DNA from: Caulochytrium protostelioides
Lineage: Eukaryota > Chytridiomycota > Caulochytriomycetes > Caulochytriales > Caulochytriaceae
DNA length: 64,000 nt
Assembly (NCBI GenBank): GCA_003615045.1
Contig: ML014142.1
Span: 85,590-149,589 of the forward strand
Direction: 5' to 3'
Shown here in pieces: positions 21,604-32,256 of the stretch. The notes beneath the pieces are model-generated. The model had not been told where the DNA came from and searched no databases. It saw nothing but the letters and a program-made list of their open reading frames with translations. Both the position numbers and the translations under genes were made by a program. The number at the start of each line of letters is the position of its first letter. Position 1 is the stretch's first letter.

Positions 21604-22533
21604 CTAGAAGAGACTCTGCAGTAAGGACGGCAGGGCCGCCAGGACCACGAGCAAAGCGCCTATCCGGTAGCCCGTGGGCGCCATGATCTGCGACGGGCCG
21701 TCGGAGGTCGTTGTCTTGATGATGGTGCTGCCGATCGCCGACTTGACACCGCTGCATAAGTCGTCCATCGCGCCGAGATGCGCGCTCGCATGACAGGTGT
21801 TGACGAGGGCGTTGCACTCGCTGAGCCCGTCGCTCTCCTTGCAGACGGCGCTGTACACGGAAAAGATATCGCAGCCGACCAGCAGCTGCGTCTCGTTGAT
21901 CCAGCCAGAGCGCGGGCTGATCCCGCACTGGCGGCATGCGTCGAGCTTGTTTGTCTTGCAGCTTGCGATGAGATGCGCCTGGCTTTCCACTGTTGGTGGC
22001 AGCGGCCACCGCACCGCGCAGCCGGGGATGCTCGGGTCCGCCTGGCACGTCAGGTTGACCGCCGCGCAGTGGTGGTTCGGCACCGTCTCGACGAGGTCGC
22101 GGTCCGCGGCACAGAGCTGCCGCGCCAGCGCCATGTCCGTGCAGGACCCATCCGTCGGCATCTCGGGCAATGCCTGGCACGAGACGAACAGCGAACACGC
22201 CGTCAGCGTCGTGTTGACGGCGCCGCACACCGCATCCAGTGTCGTCGTGCCGTTCGTGAACTCAAAGATGGACGTCGGGTCCGGCTTGACGCTCTGGTCC
22301 TCGCGGCCCGCCACGGACGGCGTCGACGGCGCCGGCGCCGGCGCTGCTGCGGCATCGGCAGCGGCCGAGGCGTCAGCGGCTGCCGCGGCCGCTGTCGCGG
22401 TCGCGCTGGCGGGCGTCGCGGCACCGACCTTCGCGGCCTCCGCCGTCCGCGCGTCCGACACATCGCCCGCGGCGGCGAGGGGGGTGGCGAGCGTCAGCAC
22501 GACGGCGCCCAACAGCGCCTGGGCCCATCGCAT
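21604..22533 (-). CDS. Cys-rich secreted or GPI-anchored surface protein, unknown function
   Basis: Encodes 309 residues. A clear signal peptide (MRWAQALLGAVVLTLATPLAAAG) is followed by an Ala/Pro linker (about 30-75). A Cys-rich domain (about 95-265) has paired short motifs such as CSLFVSC, PSIPGC, CRQCGIS and DIFSVYSAVC. The C-terminus is a hydrophobic helix (ALLVVLAALPSLLQSLF) after a small-residue stretch, which fits a GPI-attachment signal or a single membrane anchor. N-glycosylation sequons are present (NGTT, NTT, NLT, NET). The spaced [MI]P-x-C and C-x2-C patterns resemble a Cys-rich family seen in fungal secretomes, some fused to Ctr copper transporters. That likeness is from memory of pattern only. 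The PIG-U gene in this window belongs to the machinery that would anchor it, but they are not clustered. Confidence 0.65.
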   Translation of the reverse strand: MRWAQALLGAVVLTLATPLAAAGDVSDARTAEAAKVGAATPASATATAAAAAADASAAADAAAAPAPAPSTPSVAGREDQSVKPDPTSIFEFTNGTTTLDAVCGAVNTTLTACSLFVSCQALPEMPTDGSCTDMALARQLCAADRDLVETVPNHHCAAVNLTCQADPSIPGCAVRWPLPPTVESQAHLIASCKTNKLDACRQCGISPRSGWINETQLLVGCDIFSVYSAVCKESDGLSECNALVNTCHASAHLGAMDDLCSGVKSAIGSTIIKTTTSDGPSQIMAPTGYRIGALLVVLAALPSLLQSLF

Positions 22534-23504
22534 GGTCGCAGATCGTCAACGAAAGACGGCTGGATGAGGGTCCACCGGATCGGCCCCACGGCGGCAAAGC
22601 ACGGCGCTGGGGTCACAGGGGCGCAGTCAGCGGCCAGTCGATAAAAAGCCGATGCAAAAACGAAGAGACGAGACGGATGACTCGTAAAAAATGGCGGTGG
22701 AGAGAGAACAAACAGGAGAGAACGCGGGTCAGATACAACTGAAAGGGTCGATCAGGCATTCAGGGGTGACGATGCTTGTGCAACGAGTTATAGAACATTC
22801 TATTCACGCGATCTGACCAGAGGCAGGGGATTGCAGCACAGTCACCGTGAGATCGGCGGTCACCAGCAAAACTAAAGAATTCGAAGGGCCCAATCAGGCC
22901 AGAACAGATGAAAACAGCCATCATATCGCCGCGCGTCTGCGCGCGACAGGCCTTGGTGGCATCGACCCCATTTTATTTGAGAGACTATATAAGCAACCCC
23001 CTCGCTGATGATGACGGATGCCACCAGCTGCCATCCGACTCCGGCGGTCGTTGCCGTTGGGTTCCAGCTGTCCATCCGTCACGGCATCGAGCCTCACCGG
23101 TGCTACTCCAGGCGATAGCGGACCACGTATCGCGACCAGGTTGCGTCGCGCTCGCAATCTCCAAGGCGAGAGAAATCGATTCTTTTTCCTTTGCCACGGT
23201 TGGTGGCCACCGGGGGTGGATCGCCCAGCATGGCGAGGCTTTTCGTCCGCCGGCCAGATGGGCGCAGGTGCGGCGTGGCGGTCGGCGCGGCTGGCGGGGC
23301 TGTCATGCCGATCCCTGATACGTCGGAGTTTCGCACCCCCTTTTTTTTACGCGACCCAACTGGCATGAACCCAGCTGAGCCATCGACGCACACACCGCAT
23401 CCGCTTTATACAGACGGTTTATACAGACGGTTTATACAGACGCTTCAAGCATCGCGCACTCGGCTGCAGCCACCGAAACCAGAGACGTCATCGCTTTCGT
23501 GTGT
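22534..23504. other. Intergenic region between two minus-strand genes
   Basis: About 970 bases with no supported gene. The first part (22534 upward) should be the promoter and leader of the Cys-rich protein gene. Lower GC than the genes, with a run of nine T at about 23341-23349 and a 13-base tandem repeat at 23405-23443. A possible extra 3' exon of the neighbouring uncharacterised gene cannot be excluded. Confidence 0.4.
23405..23443. repeat. 13-base tandem repeat x 3
   Basis: Three copies of TTTATACAGACGG, the last ending in C. The unit is AT-rich compared with its surroundings. It lies about 60 bases beyond the stop of the uncharacterised minus-strand gene, probably in its 3' untranslated region. 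Confidence 0.85.
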
Positions 23505-25043
23505 TTACAGGAACGCCTCTTGGCTGCCGAGCCCCTTCGATCCTGCGTCCGAGGCGCTGTCGTCGATGCCCATGTCGGCGAACAAGTCATCGAGCGCCGC
23601 GAGATTCGACGCGACCTGGGCATCGGTCGCTTCGTCGTACGCGTTGCTCTCCGCATCGCTCACGGACGGCTTAGAGGCCGCGCGCGTGGTCGGCGCGGGC
23701 GCCGTGTACGCGGGGGGCTGCCGCGCCAACGGCGACGCGGTCGACGGCGCCGGCGCCAGCGCCGCGGCGGCGGACCGCCCGGCGGGCGCGGCAAACAACG
23801 CGTTGCGCATCTGCTCTTCGCCCATGCCGCGGGTCGAGAACCCTGCCGTCTGGCCCGACGACGGCCGCGGCCCCGACGCCGCCGCCGCCGCCGCCTGCGA
23901 CCGCGCGGGCGGCGCAAACAAGGCGCTGCGCATGCGGTCCTCGCCCAACGTCCGGGACAAATCGAGCGGCGTCGCCGTGGCGCTCGGCTTGGCCCGCGGC
24001 CCGGTGGAGAGCAGCGCCGCACGCGCGCTGGTCGGGTGCATCTGGTGCACGGGCGTCGTGCTCACGCGATCCGGGTTCAGCAGCACCGAACGGGAGGCCA
24101 TGTAAGCCGCGTGGGCGGTGCGCGGCGGCGCGACGGGGGTCGCGGCTGGCGGCGCGGCCACGGCTGCCGCGGGCGGCTGGTACCGAGGCGCTGCGGCTGC
24201 GGGCTGATACGTCGCTGGTTGGTAGGCCGCAGCCGCGGCGGACGGGTAGGCGGTGGCGGGGGCCGGCTCGGTGGACGCGCTGGAGCCAGCCCGCGAGCGA
24301 GCCGGCAACGGGGGCGGCGCCGCGTTGGGCGGCGGGAGCATGGGCCGCACGGCCTGCGCTGGGGGGGCCGCTAGACCCGCTGCCGCCGCGCCGGCAGACG
24401 CCGAGGCCGAGGCCGACGCGCCGCCCCATCGCGGCGACGCGTCGTCGGACGCGTAGGGATCGACCGGCGAGGCGTCGGACGCGGCGTCGCGCTCCATGAT
24501 GGCGGGCTGCATGGTCGTGAGCGTGTCGTACGGCAGTGGCGCCTCGCTCAGCCACGGCACATCGTCCGCTTCCGGTGGCCTGACGAACGCCGGGTCGACG
24601 TCGGCGTCACGGCGCTCCGAGAACGGACGCGGCGGGGAGGCGTCGCCGTGGGACGCGGCGCGGGGCGTGGCGGCAGGCGCGGGCGCGGGCGCGGGCGCAT
24701 CGTCCCACTCGGACCAGCGCGGCGCGTCCTCGCGCCGCGCCGCGACGGGCGATTCATACCGGTACGCGTCGACGGGATCGGGCTTGCGTGCCGTGACGGT
24801 GTGCGCGTCGCTGCCCCACGGCGCGGCGCTGTCGCTGCTCAGATCAAACGCGAGCGGCGCCGGATTCGTCGAGTGGGAAGCACGACGACTCGCGCGCGCG
24901 TCTTCGGCGTCGGCGTCGTCGTTATCGTGGTGATATGACGGCGGAACCGGCAGTGTGCGGGGCGGGAGGGGCGCCGGCGCGACGGCGGCTGACGTGGCGG
25001 TGTTCCCCGCGTCGCCCCAGGGGTTGTCCAGATCGTCAAACAT
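23505..25043 (-). CDS. Uncharacterised disordered protein with a duplicated GE-x2-MR-x-ALFA motif
   Basis: Encodes 512 residues and is not assigned to any family. It begins MFDDLDNPWGD, is dominated by Ala/Pro/Ser/Asp, and contains acidic aromatic patches (PRWSEWDDA, DDVPWLSEAPLPYD). Near the C-terminus a motif occurs twice: RTLGEDRMRSALFAPPARS and RGMGEEQMRNALFAAPAGRS. A third conserved-looking part is a short acidic helix (ASNLAALDDLFADMGIDD). These islands in disorder could be linear binding motifs, for example of a trafficking or clathrin-adaptor client, but that is only a guess. The frame continues upstream of the ATG, but that part has no such features. The last codons (GCGTTCCTGTAAAC) overlap a possible splice donor, so a further exon is possible. 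Divergent from TAD2. Confidence 0.6.
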   Translation of the reverse strand: MFDDLDNPWGDAGNTATSAAVAPAPLPPRTLPVPPSYHHDNDDADAEDARASRRASHSTNPAPLAFDLSSDSAAPWGSDAHTVTARKPDPVDAYRYESPVAARREDAPRWSEWDDAPAPAPAPAATPRAASHGDASPPRPFSERRDADVDPAFVRPPEADDVPWLSEAPLPYDTLTTMQPAIMERDAASDASPVDPYASDDASPRWGGASASASASAGAAAAGLAAPPAQAVRPMLPPPNAAPPPLPARSRAGSSASTEPAPATAYPSAAAAAYQPATYQPAAAAPRYQPPAAAVAAPPAATPVAPPRTAHAAYMASRSVLLNPDRVSTTPVHQMHPTSARAALLSTGPRAKPSATATPLDLSRTLGEDRMRSALFAPPARSQAAAAAASGPRPSSGQTAGFSTRGMGEEQMRNALFAAPAGRSAAAALAPAPSTASPLARQPPAYTAPAPTTRAASKPSVSDAESNAYDEATDAQVASNLAALDDLFADMGIDDSASDAGSKGLGSQEAFL

Positions 25044-25943
25044 CGTGTCCGGTGGCCGAAGCAAGGGGTGCTGGTGTAGATACGGGTGGCAGGTGCGCGT
25101 CAGAGAGCACAACGTCGGATGATATGGCACGGTACGAGACGCGGACAGGCTGGCAGTGGGTGGTGTACTCCGCCAGGATCCGAGGCGAACGATCGAATGA
25201 GGAGCTCGGCTCCGGGGCAACTACGTGTCGCTTTATGTTGCCACGGGGCAAAAGACCCGTGCCACGCGGACCACCGCCAGCGGATCGGAAAAGGACCGGT
25301 GCCGAATGGGGTGAAGGGGCCACCGGTGTCGGCGTGGGAAAGAGATCTCTCGTGCCGAGAAACCGGTCTAGGCCGCGCGCGTCGGAGTTTGGGGGCGCAG
25401 TCGTGTCGGAGCTAGGGACCACCTGTGGCCGTTGTCATGCATGCACGCGACTCAGGGGCCTTATATCCATACGGATCGTCGACGGAATGTCTCCTGACAG
25501 CAAAGACACGCTCATGGTGATGCATGGCCAGACTCGTCCCAAGAGGCAGCGGCGAGAAAGACACCATAGAGCAACGACATCAGCCGCTCCGCCGATCCTT
25601 CGTTGGCCCTTTTTTTTCGTGCGGGGGTCGCGGCCCTTCATGCCCTGAAAAGAAAAGGAGTGGCGGCAGTCCCACTCGAGAATATCTCCGCTCGATGGGT
25701 CCACCCATCGGCATCAATTGCCATGAACGCGAGAACAATACAACAACGACAGTCGATTCGGGAGGTACATGCCATGACAAGTTCTCGATCACATCGCTAC
25801 CACGTGCTTGTCGGAGTTTGCCTTGTCGCAACTCCGACGTCGCCGCCCACCATTTTTTTTTTTCGAATTGATGGCCTGAGACCCCGCCGTCCCGTACCGA
25901 CTGATCGGCAGGAGCCCACTTCGTTTCGGATTCACGATCGGCG
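25044..25943. promoter_or_regulatory. Divergent upstream region of the uncharacterised gene and TAD2
   Basis: About 900 bases with no supported gene. Contains T-runs at about 25609-25616 and 25854-25863 and an inverted repeat at 25810-25838. It should hold both promoters. Confidence 0.45.
25810..25838. other. Inverted repeat, 9-base arms
   Basis: GTCGGAGTT at 25810-25818 and AACTCCGAC at 25830-25838 form perfect 9-base arms around an 11-base loop, about 105 bases before the TAD2 ATG. It could fold in the leader RNA or be a dimer-binding site. Confidence 0.6.
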
Positions 25944-26795
25944 ATGGCTGAACTTCCCGCTGGGCCGGCGCCGGCCGCCAGCGCCGCTCCCGCGTCCGCC
26001 TCCGACGCCCCCCGGATGAACCCAAATGCGGCGTTCGCGGACGAGGTCACCTCCACGGCGCGGCTGGCCGCGATGGACCTCACGCACGACCCGGACGCGC
26101 CGTGGATGCGGCTCGCGTTCGAGGACGCCGAGCGCGCGCTCCAGCTCGAGGAAGTGCCCGTCGGCTGTGTGCTGGTGGCGCCCGACGAGCACGGCACGCT
26201 ACGCGTGCTGGCGCGCGGCCACAACTGGACCAACGCGACGCTCAATGCGACCCAGCATGCCGAGTTCCTTGCGCTCCGCGATCTCCTCGGCGACTCAGCT
26301 GTCGCCGCCGACGCCGCCTTGTTGCCAGCATCGACACCCCCATCAGCAGCACCAGCGCCCGCCACCCCGTCGCCCGCACAGGTCCCGCCAGGCACCGTGC
26401 TCTATGTGACGGTCGAGCCGTGCGTCATGTGCGCGGCGGCGCTGCGCCTCGTCGGCGTCGAGACAGTCATCTACGGGACCGGCAACGACCGCTTCGGCGG
26501 CAACGGCTCTGTCCTGGATCTCGGCGGTAACCCGTCCCTCCCGAGGGCCTCCGCGGTCGCCGGGGCCGCTGCGCCGGCGTCGAGCGCCCCGCCGCCGGTC
26601 GAGGCGATCGCGTCCGAGATCCGTGCGCTCGCCCTGCCCGGCCGGCCGTACACGTCGCGTCGCGCGGCCAATGCCGCCGTCTGGGCTGTCGAAGCCGTGC
26701 TCCTGCTCCGCCGGTTCTACCTCCGCGAAAACGTCTCGGCGCCCAAACCCAAGCTGAAGGCCGGCCGCGTCCTCCATGAGCATGTCGACATCTAG
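25944..26795 (+). CDS. TAD2: tRNA-specific adenosine deaminase catalytic subunit (TAD2/ADAT2)
   Basis: Encodes 283 residues. ADAT2 with ADAT3 deaminates A34 to inosine in tRNA anticodons, allowing wobble decoding of C-ending codons, which matters in a GC-rich genome. The deaminase core starts WMRLAFEDAERALQLEEVPVGCVLV. Zinc and proton-shuttle residues are visible: His105 and Glu107 in QHAEFLAL, then Cys160 and Cys163 in EPCVMCAAALRLVGV. YGTGNDRFGGNGSVLDL is the family-typical loop. The active Glu shows it is the catalytic rather than the TAD3-like subunit. Low-complexity inserts sit between the HAE and PCxxC motifs (about 118-148) and after the loop. The C-terminus is basic (PKPKLKAGR). Start: first ATG, no upstream alternative in frame. 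Tail-to-tail with NMA111, with 38 bases between stops. Confidence 0.92.
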   Translation: MAELPAGPAPAASAAPASASDAPRMNPNAAFADEVTSTARLAAMDLTHDPDAPWMRLAFEDAERALQLEEVPVGCVLVAPDEHGTLRVLARGHNWTNATLNATQHAEFLALRDLLGDSAVAADAALLPASTPPSAAPAPATPSPAQVPPGTVLYVTVEPCVMCAAALRLVGVETVIYGTGNDRFGGNGSVLDLGGNPSLPRASAVAGAAAPASSAPPPVEAIASEIRALALPGRPYTSRRAANAAVWAVEAVLLLRRFYLRENVSAPKPKLKAGRVLHEHVDI

Positions 26796-26833
26796 CAATC
26801 AAGAATGAGGATGAGCACTATCAGCGGAGGGGG

Positions 26834-29800
26834 CTACACAATGGCGCGGAAGGAGGGGAAGTAGTTCTGGGAGGCTTCGCAGATCTCCAGCGTCAACACG
26901 CGCTGCACGCGCTCCAGGTTCACCATGCGCAGCGTGAACGTCTTGGGCGGTTTCAGGTTCGGCATCACGCGGATATCCACGCGCGGCGTGGGGTCGTCCG
27001 GCCGCAGGCCATCCCCCGTGCCTGGGGAGCAGGCTGCATCGCTCTTGCCCGATCCGGCCCGCGCGTCCTCCGAATCGCTCTGCCAGCCGCTATCCTGGTC
27101 CGTGTTCACCGTCGGATTCGCCGAGGCCGGCGTCTCGGCCGATGTCGGCGACGTGTCCGCCGCAGCAGCGGCCGCAGCCGCAACTTCATCAAGCTTCGCA
27201 GCCGCCGCATCCATCTCACGCGCGCCTGCCGGAGGAAGCGTCGCGCTCGGCATCTCCTCACTCTTCTCGGCAGTCGGGCTCTCGCCGGCAGAGGAGTCGC
27301 GAGAGGCACGGCGCGAGGACATGGCGCTAAGCGCCATCTTGAGACGACTGGGCGGCATTTGGAACGGGGTGGTGTCCAGCGGGGGTTTCGAGCCGCGCGG
27401 TCCCGCATTGACCAGGTGCTTGGGGAGACCCTTGATGGGGATGCCCGGCAGCCGCCAGCCGTAGGTCAACGGGTTCGCGACGGCCACGTGGTCGCGCCAG
27501 TTGGCTCCCTCAAACGCATGCATCAGGCTCGGCATATCCGGGACGGGCCGGCCATTGACCTCGGTAATGAACCAGCACGCCGAGACATGATCGCGCTGCG
27601 CGGGCGAGCCTGAGTACAGCAGGGAGATGTACATGCCCTTGGGCACGCTCTTGACGCTGAACGCGAGACTGCGGTGGGGCTGCTGGATAATGGCGCCGCC
27701 GAACTGGAAGATGTCGACGCGCGGCGCGCCGCTGAGCAGGACGCGCGGCACCGAGATGGTGACTTCTTTGCCGTTGCGGAGCACGTGGAACTGGATGGGT
27801 TTCATTTGCTCGCGCGTGGCCTGCGCCGCAGCCTCGGCCTCTGAGAGCTCCATGCACGGCGTGACGCCGCTGGGGCCCTGCAGCGACGGGCGGTCGATGG
27901 GCAGCACGTCGCTCGCGAGATCGGCCTCGAGGAAGGGGTCCCCGCACGCTGCGACGGCGCCATAGTCGCGCACATGCGCCGGGATGCACACATCATGGAT
28001 GACGCCGTCGAGCCGCGTAATGGGCACACCGTCCGCGGTCAACAGGATATCGCCTTCCTTGAGTGGGCACGAGTCGAGCACGCGGCGCACCGTGAAGATG
28101 TCGTAGCCCGGCATCGAGTACGAGCTCGACTCGTCGGTCTGCGTCTTTTCGGGGTCCACCGCCCCGACCGGCGGCGGCAAATCGACCTCGTCCGGGTCAA
28201 GCAGTTCGGGCGCCGGCGAGACATGGCCCTCCCGGTCGATCCGGTTAGACGGCGCCACCCGGTCCGTGACTTCGTGGGTCTCACTCTCGAGGAGCGGCGG
28301 CGTCGGGTCCGCAGCCAGCTTGGCGCTCGCGATACGGTCGATCCAGTGCTCGCTCAGCCCCAGATCGCGAGCCTGGTAGAAGTAGGTCTGCCCAACCTCG
28401 ATGTCGACCGTGACCACGGCCGGCAGGGCGAGCCCGCTGTCGTAGAGATGGTTCCACGCACAGGCGCGCTCCCGGTACACCAGATAGTCGGCGATTCGGC
28501 GCAGCGCCGCACCCGGCTCGAGGCCGACCCCGCAGAACGTGTTGGTCTCGGGGTTGATGAGCCACGCCGCGCGCACGCGGCCCTCCTTGTCGGTGAGCAC
28601 GCCGGCACCGTCCGTGAGCGGGTCGGTCAGGGTGATGGCGGTATCCCAGTTGATCGTGCGCGAGCGCGGCGGGTGGCTGTCGCTGAAGATGACGGCGCCC
28701 ACATCGCGCACAAGCGTCATTTTGACCCGCGGCAGGGCCGAGTAGTTGTGCACGGTCGCAATGGCAACTTCGTCGCCCGGGCACAGGGCTGACGCGTCTG
28801 GCATGTAGGTGATCCCGCGGACGGGGAGGCCCGACGCCATCAGCGTCACGGTGTCATACCGCAGAAACACGGCGTTGTGCAGCGGATGGATCCACAGGAT
28901 CCGCGCGAGCACGGTGACGTTATTTGCAAACGTGAGTCGCGGCTTGCCCAGCGCGGTAATGATCGTGTTGCGGTCGGTCAGTACGAGTCCGCTCACGTGG
29001 TCGATGACGATGCCTGTGCCCTCCGTGGCCTTGTTGTTTTCGCCATTGATCCCGATCGGGTAGTCTACAAAGATCCGGCACAGGCTCGGCATGACCTTGT
29101 TGGCCACGGTGGAGAGCTTCGGGTTCTTGAACTTGACGGCCGTGAACGTCGCGTTTAGCTCACGCACCGGTTTGGCCAGCTCTTGCGTTCGGATGTCCGA
29201 GTAGTTCCAGAGCCCGGTGTGGTCATTGCGCACGGCCATGCGGAAGCGGCCCCAGATATACTCGACTGTAATGACTTTGACGAGCTCGACGTTCTTTTTG
29301 TTCAGCGCATAATAGCGCACGGGCACGCGTTCCCCGTGGGCCAGGGTCTGCATCACGGTCACGAATTCATCGATGTCCGAAACGGACTTGTGGTCCACAG
29401 TCGTCACGATCGCGTTGCTCGCAATCCCGGCGATGCCAAACATGTGGCCCGCATCCGCGAGGTAGACGCCGGAACAAGGGTGCAGGTAGCTCCGCGCGAG
29501 CGAGTAGCTCAGGTTGTGAATCACGGCGCCACCAATCTCCACATAACGGGCGGGCGTGATGGCATACAGGCTCTGCACGGGCAAGACGAGATCCATGTTC
29601 TGGCCATACCGGCAGATCTGGACCTTAACGGACTGAGCGCCAAAGCGGTTGAGCTGCTGTTCGGTCACGCTGTTTCGCTCGTCCGCTGGCTCGTTAGCAG
29701 ACGCGTGAGCCGACGCGTTCGGTGGCTCGCGAGCATCTGCCGTTGGCTCTGCCTCGGCGGCGACCGCCGAGGCCGTGGAGCCATCAGCGTTCGGCGGCGC

Positions 29801-31469
29801 CGAACGACGCGGTGGGGACGGAGGCCGCACCGACTTGTCATCGAGAACTTCAGCAAGGTGCACGAAATCGTTGCAGATGTGGTTCTCGATGGTCAGCAGC
29901 ACGTCGCCCGTCTGCAGGATCCCATCCGCCGGCCCGCCGGGAACGATCCCCTTGACGGTCAACGCGCCATTGAGCAGCGGATTCGTTTCGCGGAAGGTGC
30001 GCTCCCAGTCGAGGCTGAGCCCCAAACGGCGACACTCGTTATACTCCTTCTGGACCCATTCGACCTGCAGTGTGCCGCGAGGCACGGTCTGGTGGTTCTG
30101 GATGAGATGCAACGCGCGCTGCACGCGGTGCAAAGGAAGAAAGAAGCTCGAGGCGGCGTGGGTCGAGCCACCGGCGTTCATGGCGACGGCATAGCCGTCG
30201 ATATCGATCACGGGGCTGCCACTCGACCCGCCGCTCGTGTTGGCCGAACACTGGATGTAAGCGACATTGAAGTCATTGTAGGTACCAATGCCATAGTTGG
30301 CCGCGGGTCGATCAATACGCGCGATAATCCCCTGCAGGACCGCAAGCTTTTCGCCGGCATCGGAGCCCGGCACGCGGACCGCCAGACCCACGCGCACGCG
30401 TTCGGGCGCCAAGGGTACCGCGGTCAGATGCATAAAGTGAATTCCCGCCGGATTGAACTTGAGGAACCCAAAGTCGTGAACCGGGTCGCGCCAAATCGGC
30501 CAGACCGCGACTTCTTCGCCATTGCGGAAGCAGGCCTTGCCGATAAAGGGCGCGTCCGTGATCACGTGTTTGTTCGTGAGGATCAGCCCGTTCGTGGCGT
30601 CTACAATGAACCCGGTCTGGACAAGAGAGCCAACGCAACCCCGGGGAGGGACAAAAGGGCAAAATGACAAAAGAAAAGAATCAAAACAACGGGGTGAGTG
30701 GCTGACATAAGAAGGCATGGGGCCCGAGACAAGGCCGATCCCCTTTTGCTTGGCGGGAAGGGGGGAAAGACACAAGCGATCCACGTACCGCCGAGTAGGA
30801 TCCCACGCGCCACGTATCAAAGTTGCGCGCGGTGACATATTTGATGCTGACGAGGCTATCAATCACGCGGCCGAGGGACGTTGCCCACCGCCGGTCTTCA
30901 TCGTTGCGCCGTGACCGCTGGATGTCGGCCGCAGGCGCGCCGGCCGTGCCGTCCGCTTGGCCTAGCGGCGGCGCCGTCTCAGATGGCCGGCCCGAGGAGG
31001 CCTGGCTCGGCGCCTGCGACGTCTGGCGCGCCGGCTGCGATCCGGACTGCGGCGGCGGCGGCGGCGGCGGCGGCTGCTGCTGGACCGTTTGATGGGGCGC
31101 TGCGCCGACAACGACTGCGGGTGCGTCAACCGACGACGTCGGTTGCGCGGCCGACTCAGCAGCACGTTCGGTGGCTGGCCCGGCGACCGGCTCGGCTGCC
31201 GACTCGGTTGCCGACTCGGCTGCCGGCGGGACGGTGGGCACCGAGACTGCCGGCGGGGTGAAGAGATGCGTACGTGGCACACGGTGGTGCGAGCTAAGGG
31301 GTCGGCACTCGCCGCCGGCGGCTGCAATGACGGCCGCGACGGCGGCGGAGGACGAGGCCGGGCAGACAGGCGGCCCGCTCGCGCGCCGCGACCGGCCCGT
31401 TGTGAGGGGCGTGGCCGGGTCGGCCACGCGGTGCATGGACGGCGCCTGGCCCAGTGGATGGACCATCAT
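26834..31469 (-). CDS. NMA111: NMA111-type HtrA-like serine protease (two exons)
   Basis: Exons 31469-30789 and 30616-26834, 1,487 residues; yeast NMA111 has about 1,000. Nma111 is a nuclear HtrA-family serine protease linked to stress and yeast apoptosis. Exon 1 ends SLGRVIDSLVSIKYVTARNFDTWRVGSYSA before GTACGT; exon 2 resumes TGFIVDATNGLILTNKHV, phase intact. The catalytic triad is visible at about His244 (NKHV), Asp275 (DFGFLKF) and Ser359 (GGSSGSPV). A PDZ segment follows (LTVKGIVPGGPADGILQTGDVLLTIE), then a degenerate second protease-like domain (GTGIVIDHVSGLVLTDRNTII, no catalytic set) and further PDZ-like parts, the tandem layout typical of the family. The extra length is the Ala/Pro/Gln-rich N-terminal 190 residues and a Ser/Ala-rich segment before the C-terminus. 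Two adjacent ATGs (31469, 31466) are possible starts. Confidence 0.92.
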
Positions 31470-32256
31470 TGCGCGCCGCGGGTCTCAGTCAGCAAACGAC
31501 AAAACAAGAAACGACGGATTAGAAGCAGGACGATCCGACACGCCGTGCGGTTCGAAGGGGGACGGGGAGGCTCGACTTGACGTAACGCCGCCAACAACGA
31601 TCCGTAAACTGGGATCATGAAACACTCTGCAAGTGCTGCCAGACCGGCTGGACAGGACTCCGAAACGAAAGCGGATATCAATGCAGCAGCATGCTCGCTT
31701 TCTCCAACCATCCCCTGCAGCGTGGGTGTGGCCGAGGTCGCTCGTATGAAATGCGAAAGGGGAAAAGCAGCAAGCAGGGCGCCGCCGGATCTGTCGGATG
31801 GGTCGCAATCGATCAAACAGAACCAGAAGCGAGACCCGAGAGGGGGTGATAAGGGTCAGTGGGGGGGGAGCCGCATGACGCCTTCGTGGCGCGAGGCTGA
31901 ACGATCCCTCACACGGGGGGATCAGGACGATCGATCGCACTGTAGGCCGCATCCGATGCCGGGTCAGCGTACCGGACGCCTGCTGACGGGACTCAGCGCG
32001 AGCCGAGTCGACTCGACTTGACCCGTTTCGGGCGCACGCCCACGGACCTCAGGGGCGAGACATCGTGTGTGATGATGTCATGGGTCCGCCGTCCCGACCC
32101 CGCCAGCACGCGCCGTGCCCCAGACCGCCGCCGGCCGCATCTCCTGCGGAGGCCCCCTGACGCCCTGGATCTCTGGCGCGTCGCGTTTTTTCCATCATCG
32201 CAACAAACATCGTCCGATCCATATCACATATCACATATACAGCAACCCAGCCAGCG
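31470..32256. other. Intergenic region upstream of NMA111
   Basis: About 790 bases between the NMA111 start and the stop of the glycosyltransferase gene. No supported gene. It should hold the NMA111 promoter and the 3' end of the other gene. A degenerate copy of the palindrome described at 54476 lies at 31923-31942. Confidence 0.4.

Noticed and set aside
23505-23600. SNARE-like reading of the C-terminal helix of the uncharacterised protein
   Set aside because: The helix ASNLAALDDLFADMGIDD lacks the central Gln and regular heptads of a SNARE motif.
29183-30667. 494-codon plus-strand frame inside NMA111
   Set aside because: Shadow of the protease gene, whose catalytic motifs lie on the minus strand. 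Long antisense frames are common at this GC.
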